From NCBI GenBank assembly GCA_025929595.1, contig JAICQA010000126.1, positions 1 to 7,598 of the forward strand: 7,598 bases of DNA, given 5' to 3'. The translations under genes and the position numbers were made by a program. The notes under the pieces were generated by a model. It worked only from the letters and a program-made list of their open reading frames with translations, searched no databases and was not told the DNA's origin. Position 1 is the stretch's first letter. The number at the start of each line of letters is the position of its first letter. Positions 1 to 7,598 of this stretch are shown piece by piece. The DNA comes from Xanthobacteraceae bacterium (GTDB lineage: Bacteria; Pseudomonadota; Alphaproteobacteria; Rhizobiales; Xanthobacteraceae).

Positions 1-681
1 CCCGCCGCCGAGCTCGACGGCGCGCCGGCGCCCGGCTACAGCCAGGGTCAGGCGATCGAAATCATGCAGCAGCTTGCGGCGCAGACTTTGCCGAGCGGCT
101 TCAGCTATGAATGGACGACGCTCGCGTTCCAGCAGCAGCGGGCGGGCAACACCGCAATCTTCGCATTCCTGCTCGCGGTGGTGTTCGTCTTCCTCGTGCT
201 CGCTGCGCAATTCGAAAGCCTCACGCTGCCGCTTTCAATCATCCTGATCGTGCCCATGTGTCTGATCGCGGCGATCACCGGCGTCATCATCGCGGGGCAG
301 GACAACAACATTCTCACGCAGGTCGGCTTCATCGTGCTGATCGCGTTGGCGGCGCGGAACGCCGTGCTGATGGTGGAGTTTGCGAAGCAGCTCGAAGACC
401 GCGGCCAGGATATCGTCTCGGCCGCCGTCGAGGCCGCGCGGCTGCGCCTGCGCCCGATTGTCATGACCTCGATGGCCTTCATCCTCGGCGTCGTCCCGCT
501 CGTCTGGGCGACCGGGGCAGGGGCCGAGCTTCGTCAGGCGCTCGGCACGCCGGTCTTTGCGGGCATGATCGGCGTCACCTTCTTCGGCCTGATCTTCACG
601 CCGGTTTTCTACGTGGTTTGCCGCCGGCTCGGTCTGATCGGCAGCCGCCGCAGGGCGGCACAGGGCACACCCGCCGAATAG
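1..681 (+). CDS. RND (HAE1/AcrB-type) efflux pump inner-membrane subunit, C-terminal fragment
   Basis: The frame is open at the window start and ends at TAG 679-681, giving 226 residues of a protein normally of about 1,030-1,060. Visible are the end of the second porter subdomain (a PGYSQGQAIEIMQQLA segment, like AcrB's PGKSTGEAMELMEQLA) and five hydrophobic segments, at about residues 50-69, 74-98, 103-125, 152-171 and 183-207, matching TM8-TM12 of the family. The family signatures NAVLMVEFAKQ, RLRLRPIVMTS and AFILGVVPL are present. Family members are trimeric proton-driven inner-membrane pumps that export drugs, solvents or metabolites through a periplasmic adaptor and an outer-membrane channel; the substrate cannot be read here. 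At the position of the AcrB proton-relay Lys940 this protein has Arg (codon 355-357). The adaptor gene would be expected upstream, outside the window. It is probably not in one operon with pobA, which has its own 87-base leader. Confidence 0.95.
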   Translation, partial: PAAELDGAPAPGYSQGQAIEIMQQLAAQTLPSGFSYEWTTLAFQQQRAGNTAIFAFLLAVVFVFLVLAAQFESLTLPLSIILIVPMCLIAAITGVIIAGQDNNILTQVGFIVLIALAARNAVLMVEFAKQLEDRGQDIVSAAVEAARLRLRPIVMTSMAFILGVVPLVWATGAGAELRQALGTPVFAGMIGVTFFGLIFTPVFYVVCRRLGLIGSRRRAAQGTPAE

Positions 682-718
682 GCTTCAAGCGATTGGCGGT
701 TTTGTCCATGGTGGAGCG

Positions 719-745
719 GTCGCGCGAATCATAGGGTCGCGCGAC
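719..745. promoter_or_regulatory. Perfect inverted repeat upstream of pobA, possible operator
   Basis: GTCGCGCGA (719-727) and TCGCGCGAC (737-745) are perfect reverse complements around a 9-base spacer. Because TCGCGCGA is itself palindromic, the same bases also form a direct repeat, GGTCGCGCGA at 718-727 and 735-744, with a 17-base period. The element lies 38 bases after the RND stop and 23 bases before the pobA ATG. No T tract follows, so it does not look like an intrinsic terminator. An operator for a pobA regulator is plausible but inferred; a simple mRNA stem-loop is the alternative. Confidence 0.5.
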
Positions 746-768
746 TCGAAACCGGACCACCCCACTTC

Positions 769-1938
769 ATGCGCACCCAGGTCGCGATCATCGGCGCCGG
801 ACCTTCCGGGCTTCTGCTCGGCCAGCTTCTGCATCGCCAGGGCATCGACACGGTCATTCTCGAAAACCGCAGCGCGGACTACGTGCTCGGCCGAATCCGT
901 GCGGGCGTGATCGAGCAAGGCATGGTCGGACTCCTCGAGGAAGCCGGGGTCGACGCGCGTCTGCATGCGGAAGGGCTTGTGCATGACGGCGTCGAGATCG
1001 CGTTCCGCAATCAGCGGCATCGCGTCGATTTCAAAAAGCTGACCGGCAAGACCGTCACGGTTTATGGGCAGACCGAGATCACGCGCGACCTGATGGAAGC
1101 GCGCACGGCGAGCGGCGCACTCACGATCTACGAGGCGCAGGACGTGCAGCCGTTCGACTTCGACGGCGACAAGCCGCGGCTGCGCTACCGCAAGGACGGC
1201 CAGGAGCACGAGGTCGCCTGCGATTTCATCGCCGGCTGCGACGGCTTTCACGGCGTCAGCCGCCAGAGCGTGCCGGCGAAAGCCATCGAGACCTTCGAGC
1301 GCGAATATCCGTTCGGTTGGCTGGGGATTCTATCCGAGACGCCGCCGGTGTCGGAGGAGCTGATCTATATCCACCACCCGCGCGGCTTCGCGCTCTGCTC
1401 GATGCGCTCGCCGACGCGCAGCCGTTACTATGTGCAGTGCAGTCTCGACGAGCACGTGGACGAGTGGCCGGACTCCCGCTTCTGGGACGAACTGAAGATG
1501 CGGCTCGACGACGAGGCGCGCGCGCAACTCGTCACGGGACCGTCGATCGAGAAAAGCATCGCGCCGCTCAGGAGCTTCGTCGCCGAGCCGATGCGCTTCG
1601 GGCGGATGTTCCTGGCCGGGGACGCCGCGCATATCGTGCCGCCGACCGGCGCCAAGGGGCTGAACCTCGCGGCGAGCGACGTGCACTATCTTTCGCGCGC
1701 GCTGGTGGAATTTTACCGCGAGAAATCGGTGGCAGGTCTCGACCACTATTCGGCGCGGGCGCTCGCCCGCGTCTGGAAGGCCGAGCGGTTCTCATGGTGG
1801 ATGACCACCATGCTGCACAACCTGCCGGACCACACCGCGTTCGAGCGGCGACTCCAGGTCGCCGAGCTCGACTACCTGTTCTCGTCGCCGGCGGCGGCCA
1901 TGGCGATGGCCGAAAACTACGTCGGATTGCCCTATTGA
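769..1938 (+). CDS. pobA: 4-hydroxybenzoate 3-monooxygenase (p-hydroxybenzoate hydroxylase)
   Basis: This 389-residue class A flavoprotein hydroxylates 4-hydroxybenzoate to protocatechuate with O2 and NAD(P)H in the cytoplasm, feeding the beta-ketoadipate pathway. It aligns nearly end to end with the Pseudomonas fluorescens enzyme (394 aa). Visible are the FAD-binding GAGPSG (residues 9-14), YVLGRIRAG with R42/R44, the DG motif in GCDGFHG, and GDAAHIVPPTGAKGLN from residue 284. After a one-residue deletion, all the substrate-site residues are kept: Y200, S211, R213, Y221, P292 and Y384 (P. fluorescens Y201, S212, R214, Y222, P293, Y385). Residues 33-34 are N-R rather than R-Q; this segment affects NADPH preference in the family. 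ATG 769 matches the family N-terminus although no strong Shine-Dalgarno precedes it. No divergent pobR is present; the upstream neighbour is the co-directional RND gene. Confidence 0.98.
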   Translation: MRTQVAIIGAGPSGLLLGQLLHRQGIDTVILENRSADYVLGRIRAGVIEQGMVGLLEEAGVDARLHAEGLVHDGVEIAFRNQRHRVDFKKLTGKTVTVYGQTEITRDLMEARTASGALTIYEAQDVQPFDFDGDKPRLRYRKDGQEHEVACDFIAGCDGFHGVSRQSVPAKAIETFEREYPFGWLGILSETPPVSEELIYIHHPRGFALCSMRSPTRSRYYVQCSLDEHVDEWPDSRFWDELKMRLDDEARAQLVTGPSIEKSIAPLRSFVAEPMRFGRMFLAGDAAHIVPPTGAKGLNLAASDVHYLSRALVEFYREKSVAGLDHYSARALARVWKAERFSWWMTTMLHNLPDHTAFERRLQVAELDYLFSSPAAAMAMAENYVGLPY

Positions 1939-2019
1939 GGGCTTGGGAAACGGCCCAAAGGCTTGTCCCGCTCTCGTTTTCCTCGGCCGAACTTCGTAGT
2001 ATTTCACCCGGCAAGAGCC

Positions 2020-2025
2020 AGGGAG
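2020..2025 (+). promoter_or_regulatory. Shine-Dalgarno for the first CoxL-like gene
   Basis: AGGGAG ends 5 bases before ATG 2031. It fixes the start of the downstream gene, whose frame is open far upstream through the 3' half of pobA and would otherwise suggest a false long N-terminal extension. Confidence 0.8.
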
Positions 2026-2030
2026 CGAAC

Positions 2031-4331
2031 ATGCGCCAGTTGAAATTCGGTATCGGCCAGCCTCATCTCCGTCTCGAAGACCCGCCGCTGGTCACGGGCA
2101 AGGGCAAGTTCGTCTCCGATCTCATTCCCGATGGCGCGCTGCGGGCGGTGTTCGTCCGCTCGCCGCATGCGCACGCAAAATTCAAATTCACCGATCTCGA
2201 GACCGCGCGGAAGATGCCGGGCGTCCGTCTGGTGCTCACGCATGCCGAGACGGAATCGATCGGCCACTTTCCCTGCCTCGGCGCGCTGATCCTGCACATG
2301 CATGGCGGACCGAAGATCTGGGTGCCGCCTTATCTGGCGCTCCCGAAAGACCGCGTGCTGCATATCGGCGAAGAAGTCGCGTTCGTCGTGGCCGACACGG
2401 TCGAGCAGGCGCGCGACGCTGCCGAAGCCGTCGGCATTGAGTGGGAGCCGCTGCCCGCGATCGTCGACATGCGCAAAGCGCTCGATTCCGGCGCGCAGGC
2501 GCTGTGGCCGGAGCACGGCAGCAACGACGCCTTCACGCTGGAGGCCGGCAATAAGGAAGAGGCCGACAAGGCATTCGCGCGCGCCGACAAGATCGTGCGG
2601 CTCGAAGTCGTCAACCAGCGGCTGGTCGCCAACTACATGGAGCCGCGCGGCGTCGTCGCCGACACCGATCACAACGGGCGGCTTGAGCTGGTGATCTCGA
2701 GTCAGGGCAGCCACGCGCAGCGGCACTACCTCGCCGAGATGCTGCATCTCGAGAAGAGCAAGATTCGCGTGCTCGCGCATGACGTCGGTGGCGGCTTCGG
2801 CACCAAGGGCGCGCCGTATCGCGATTACGTGCTCTCGGCGTTCGCCAACCAGCAACTCAAGAAGCCGGTAGCGTGGATTTCGGACCGCACGGATCACTTC
2901 CTGAGCGATTGCCAGGGACGCGACAATCTTACGGTCGCCGAGATGGCGCTTGACAAGAATGGCAAGTTCATCGGCCTGCGGGTCGATGTGCTCGCCAATA
3001 TGGGCTCGTATCTCTCGGTCGTGGCGCCTTACGTTCCGGCGCTCGGCCTGCCGCTTTACACCGGCGTTTATGACATCCCGGCCGCTTACGTTCGCGCGCG
3101 CGGCATCTACACGCACACGCATTCGGTCGATGCTTATCGCGGCGCGGGCCGTCCCGAGGCCGCGTATCTCATCGAGCGCCTCGTTGACGAAGTCGCCTAC
3201 CAGACCAACACGGCGGTGGACGAAGTGCGCCGCCGCAACTTCATCAACAAGTCGCAGATGCCCTATGAGAATCCGGGGCATAAGAAATACGATACGGGCG
3301 ACTTCGCGGGCCACCTCGCGCGCGCGCAGGATGTGTCGGAGTGGAAGAGCTTCGACAAGCGGGCGGGCGAGTCGAAGCAGCGCGGCAAGGTGCGCGGCAT
3401 TGGGCTCTCGACTTATATCGAAGCGTGCGGCCTGACCGCGCCGGAAGACGGCAAGGTCATCCTGGAGCAGAACGGCACCGTCACCGTGCATATCGGCACG
3501 CTTGCGCAGGGGCAGGGCCACAAAACCACCTACGCGCAGATCGTCTCGCAGGAAATCGACATGGCGCTCGACCAGATCCGGGTCGAGCAGGGCGACTCCG
3601 ACGCGCTCGACAATGGCGGCGGCACGGTCGGCTCGCGCTCGATGCCGACCGGCGGTCCGGTGGTGCGCGACTGCACGCAGACGCTCGTGACACAGATCAA
3701 GACGGTGGCGGCGCGCGAGCTTGAGGCCGACGCCGACAAGCTCGAAATCTCCGACGGCGTCGTGCGCGTCGCCGGCACCAATCGCTCGATGACGCTCGCC
3801 GATCTGGCCAAGAAGATGAAGCCCGAGGAGCGCGTGGCGGAAGTGAAAAATTACATGCCACCCGGCTACACGTTCCCGAACGGCACGCATGTCTGCGAAG
3901 TCGAGCTCGACCCCGACACGGGTGCCGTTGAGATCGCGCGCTACACGGTCGTGGACGACTTCGGCGTCACGCTCAATCCGCTGCTGCTCGAAGGACAGAT
4001 CCACGGCGGCATCGTGCAGGGCGCGGGCCAGGCGTTGATGGAAAACACGATCTATAACGAAGACGGTCAGCTGCTCACCGCGAGCTTCATGGACTACCAG
4101 ATGCCGCGCGCGGACGACTTCCCGACCTTCCACTTCGAGACGCGCAACGTGCCGAGCACGACCAATCCGCTCGGCCTGAAGGGCGCCGGCGAGGCGGGAA
4201 CCATCGGCTCGACGCCGGCGGTGATGAACGCCGTCATCGACGCGCTCAACCGCGAATACGGCATCAAGCAGTTCGATATGCCCGCGACGCCCGAGCGCGT
4301 GTGGCGGGCGATCCAGCAAAGGGCCAATTGA
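2031..4331 (+). CDS. Xanthine dehydrogenase family molybdopterin-binding large subunit (form II CoxL-like), paralogue 1
   Basis: A 766-residue Mo-hydroxylase large subunit. Domain order fits the family: an a/b hammerhead (about 20-125, with VRSPHAHA and PGVRLVLT), then the first Mo-cofactor domain with DVGGGFGTK (GGGFGTK at 253-259) and the active-site loop AYRGAGR (368-374), then the second with QGQGH (493-497) and KGAGEAG (717-723), whose E721 is the expected catalytic base. AYRGAGR replaces the Cys-containing AYRCSFR of true CO dehydrogenase, so there should be no Cu-binding Cys and CO is not the expected substrate. Relatives oxidise aldehydes, N-heterocycles or other organics; the substrate here is unknown. 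No signal peptide or TM segment is visible, so a cytoplasmic location is inferred. The 2Fe-2S and FAD subunits are not in the window. The start is chosen by the AGGGAG at 2020-2025 and by fit with the paralogue N-terminus. The pobA gap is 92 bases, and a terminator follows the stop. Confidence 0.95.
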   Translation: MRQLKFGIGQPHLRLEDPPLVTGKGKFVSDLIPDGALRAVFVRSPHAHAKFKFTDLETARKMPGVRLVLTHAETESIGHFPCLGALILHMHGGPKIWVPPYLALPKDRVLHIGEEVAFVVADTVEQARDAAEAVGIEWEPLPAIVDMRKALDSGAQALWPEHGSNDAFTLEAGNKEEADKAFARADKIVRLEVVNQRLVANYMEPRGVVADTDHNGRLELVISSQGSHAQRHYLAEMLHLEKSKIRVLAHDVGGGFGTKGAPYRDYVLSAFANQQLKKPVAWISDRTDHFLSDCQGRDNLTVAEMALDKNGKFIGLRVDVLANMGSYLSVVAPYVPALGLPLYTGVYDIPAAYVRARGIYTHTHSVDAYRGAGRPEAAYLIERLVDEVAYQTNTAVDEVRRRNFINKSQMPYENPGHKKYDTGDFAGHLARAQDVSEWKSFDKRAGESKQRGKVRGIGLSTYIEACGLTAPEDGKVILEQNGTVTVHIGTLAQGQGHKTTYAQIVSQEIDMALDQIRVEQGDSDALDNGGGTVGSRSMPTGGPVVRDCTQTLVTQIKTVAARELEADADKLEISDGVVRVAGTNRSMTLADLAKKMKPEERVAEVKNYMPPGYTFPNGTHVCEVELDPDTGAVEIARYTVVDDFGVTLNPLLLEGQIHGGIVQGAGQALMENTIYNEDGQLLTASFMDYQMPRADDFPTFHFETRNVPSTTNPLGLKGAGEAGTIGSTPAVMNAVIDALNREYGIKQFDMPATPERVWRAIQQRAN

Positions 4332-4379
4332 AGACCCTGCCGGTTCGACGTATGGTCTGACATCGCCGGGCACCGACAC

Positions 4380-4416
4380 CGCAAGTCGGGTTTACCCGAC
4401 TTGCGAAAATTTTTTT
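4380..4416 (+). terminator. Intrinsic terminator after the first CoxL-like gene
   Basis: A perfect 11-bp stem, CGCAAGTCGGG (4380-4390) with CCCGACTTGCG (4395-4405), closes a TTTA loop. It is followed by AAAA and seven T residues (4410-4416). It begins 49 bases after the TGA of the first CoxL-like gene. No T tract follows on the opposite strand, so it should act only on + strand transcripts. The four As between stem and U tract make it slightly non-canonical, so termination strength is uncertain. Confidence 0.85.
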
Positions 4417-4419
4417 GAT

Positions 4420-4446
4420 CCGAAACTCGGGAAGCCCGAGTTTCGG
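4420..4446 (+). promoter_or_regulatory. Perfect stem-loop abutting the start of the second CoxL-like gene
   Basis: CCGAAACTCGGG (4420-4431) pairs perfectly with CCCGAGTTTCGG (4435-4446) around a 3-base AAG loop. The stem ends 4 bases before ATG 4451 and starts 3 bases after the T tract of the terminator. Its arms resemble those of the terminator hairpin (AACTCGGG/CCCGAGTT against AAGTCGGG/CCCGACTT). It has no T tract of its own. It could be a translation-blocking or antiterminator structure, or one unit of a dispersed palindromic repeat; the sequence alone does not decide. Confidence 0.75.
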
Positions 4447-4450
4447 TGCG

Positions 4451-6760
<2,310 letters not shown>

Positions 6761-6778
6761 CGCTTTCGATTCTCCTTT

Positions 6779-6807
6779 TGTCCCCGCGCGAATGCCAGTT
6801 GGGGACA
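6779..6807. promoter_or_regulatory. Inverted repeat in the leader between paralogue 2 and the cytochrome gene
   Basis: TGTCCCC (6779-6785) and GGGGACA (6801-6807) form a perfect 7-bp inverted repeat with a 15-base spacer, 18 bases after the stop of the second CoxL-like gene and 63 bases before the cytochrome start. No T tract follows on the + strand, so it is unlikely to be a terminator. An operator or a weak mRNA hairpin are both possible; evidence is limited to the symmetry. Confidence 0.3.
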
Positions 6808-6858
6808 CAATCCGGACGCGACGGCGCGGCGATTCCGGGCTAAGAAGGCGACGGCAGC

Positions 6859-6862
6859 GGAG
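6859..6862 (+). promoter_or_regulatory. Shine-Dalgarno for the cytochrome c gene
   Basis: GGAG ends 8 bases before ATG 6871. An in-frame TAA at 6841-6843 with no start codon between it and the ATG makes 6871 the first possible start, so the start is well fixed. Confidence 0.7.
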
Positions 6863-6870
6863 CGGGGTGG

Positions 6871-7598
6871 ATGGGCCGCCTGATCGTCCTGATCTTCATT
6901 CTTATCGTGCTCGGCGGGCCGATCGCGCTCGGCCTGGCACGGCCCGAGACCGTGCCGGCCTCCGCTCTCCCGGAATACAGCGGCAATCCCGACAACGGCC
7001 GCACGATGTTCCTTGCGGGCGGCTGTGCGTCCTGTCATGCGGCGCCCAACCAGGACGATGCGACGCAACTTGGCGGCGGGCGCGAGATCGTGTCGGACTT
7101 CGGTACATTCCGCGCGCCGAATATCTCGCCGCATAGGCGCGATGGGATCGGAAGCTGGAGCGAGGCGGCTTTCGTCAACGCGATGCTCAAGGGCACGTCG
7201 CCTTCGAATGAGCATTACTATCCGGCCTTTCCCTACACCTCCTACAGCCGCATGACGGTCGCCGACGTGCGCGATCTTTTCGCGTTTCTCCGCACGCTGC
7301 CTGCGGTGGAAGGGCGCGCGCCCGCGCACGAGCTGACGTTTCCGTTCAGCGTGCGCGCCGGCATCGGGTTCTGGAAGCTGCTGTATTTCGACGAAGCGCC
7401 GGCGCCGCGGGACGATGCGAAATCCGCGCACTGGAATCGCGGCGCGTATCTGATCGAGGGACCGGGCCACTGCGCGGAGTGCCACAGCCCGCGTGACTTT
7501 CTTGGCGGTATCGTAACGAGCCAGCGCATGGCGGGCGGGCCAAATCCCGCGGGGCAGGGCGCGGTGCCGAATATCACCCAGCAGCCGGACGGCATTGC
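6871..7598 (+). CDS. Di-haem c-type cytochrome, N-terminal part (runs off the window)
   Basis: The frame is open from ATG 6871 to the window end (242 complete codons, no stop). Residues 4-22 are a hydrophobic stretch after a single Arg, a signal peptide or N-terminal membrane anchor, placing the rest in the periplasm. Two haem-binding CXXCH motifs are visible, CASCH at 52-56 and CAECH at 201-205, each starting a cytochrome c domain. The first domain contains YYPAFPYTSYSRMT, where M128 is the likely sixth haem ligand, as in the di-haem cytochrome subunits associated with alcohol and aldehyde dehydrogenases (COG2010-like). Such proteins pass electrons from a dehydrogenase to the respiratory chain. 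It follows the second CoxL-like gene by 110 bases on the same strand, and such cytochromes occur beside Mo-hydroxylase genes, so it is a candidate electron acceptor for them. Its exact partner and the number of haems in the missing part are unknown. Confidence 0.93.
   Translation, partial: MGRLIVLIFILIVLGGPIALGLARPETVPASALPEYSGNPDNGRTMFLAGGCASCHAAPNQDDATQLGGGREIVSDFGTFRAPNISPHRRDGIGSWSEAAFVNAMLKGTSPSNEHYYPAFPYTSYSRMTVADVRDLFAFLRTLPAVEGRAPAHELTFPFSVRAGIGFWKLLYFDEAPAPRDDAKSAHWNRGAYLIEGPGHCAECHSPRDFLGGIVTSQRMAGGPNPAGQGAVPNITQQPDGI

Noticed and set aside
702..707. TTGTCC in three gaps (702-707, 1963-1968, 6778-6783) as a shared promoter -35 element
   Set aside because: None of the three has a convincing -10 hexamer at 16-18 bases, so the recurrence is probably chance.
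1943..1958. TTGGG-N6-CCCAA hairpin after pobA as a terminator
   Set aside because: The stem is only 5 bp and no T tract follows directly (the nearest T run begins about 19 bases later).
1317..2030. N-terminal extension of the first CoxL-like gene by about 238 codons overlapping pobA
   Set aside because: The extension overlaps conserved pobA coding sequence in another frame and has no family similarity; ATG 2031 has AGGGAG at 5 bases and matches the family N-terminus.
2031..4331. True aerobic CO dehydrogenase large subunit (coxL) for this gene and its paralogue
   Set aside because: The active-site loop is AYRGAGR in both proteins, lacking the Cys of the form I AYRCSFR motif that binds Cu, so a cox assignment would be misleading.
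4332..4358. AGACC/GGTCT inverted repeat just after the first CoxL-like stop
   Set aside because: Arms of 5 bp with a 17-base loop are within what chance gives, and the strong terminator lies just downstream.
2004..4379. 791-codon open frame on the - strand across the first CoxL-like gene
   Set aside because: It is exactly antisense to a well-supported gene, is rich in Arg, His, Ala and Val as expected of a GC-rich shadow frame, and shows no recognisable motif.

Overview
The window is GC-rich, with strong G/C preference at third codon positions, and the proteins look like those of an alphaproteobacterium. Hyphomicrobiales (a Bradyrhizobium/Xanthobacteraceae-type genome) is my best guess from protein style and gene content; no marker gene proves it. 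All genes supported here are on the + strand. No tRNA, rRNA, CRISPR array, insertion sequence or phage gene is visible, and no gene-free stretch reaches 300 bases (the four gaps are 87, 92, 119 and 110 bases).

Layout: (1) 1-681, the C-terminal end of an RND (HAE1/AcrB-type) efflux pump, cut by the window start. (2) 769-1938, a complete 4-hydroxybenzoate 3-monooxygenase (pobA), preceded by a perfect 9-bp inverted repeat. (3) 2031-4331 and 4451-6760, two tandem, collinear paralogous molybdopterin-binding large subunits of the xanthine dehydrogenase/CO dehydrogenase family. Both carry the AYRGAGR active-site loop (form II 'CoxL-like', not true CO dehydrogenase) and the catalytic-base glutamate. 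(4) 6871 to the window end, a membrane-anchored or secreted di-haem c-type cytochrome, cut by the window end.

The most striking non-coding structure lies between the two paralogues. A perfect 11-bp hairpin followed by seven T residues (a textbook intrinsic terminator) is followed at once by a second perfect 12-bp hairpin that ends 4 bases before the annotated ATG of the second paralogue. The two hairpins resemble each other in sequence. The second gene therefore has almost no room for a promoter of its own and no Shine-Dalgarno before the ATG, while a TTG codon 21 bases further in does have a well-placed GGAG.

Functionally, PobA commits 4-hydroxybenzoate to the protocatechuate branch of the beta-ketoadipate pathway. 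The two Mo-enzyme subunits would hydroxylate or oxidise an organic substrate (an aldehyde, N-heterocycle or other aromatic; not determinable here). They need partners, and the cytochrome c just downstream suggests electrons may be passed to the respiratory chain. The usual 2Fe-2S and FAD subunits are not in the window and may lie just beyond the 3' end. A link between PobA and the Mo-enzymes is only suggested by adjacency.
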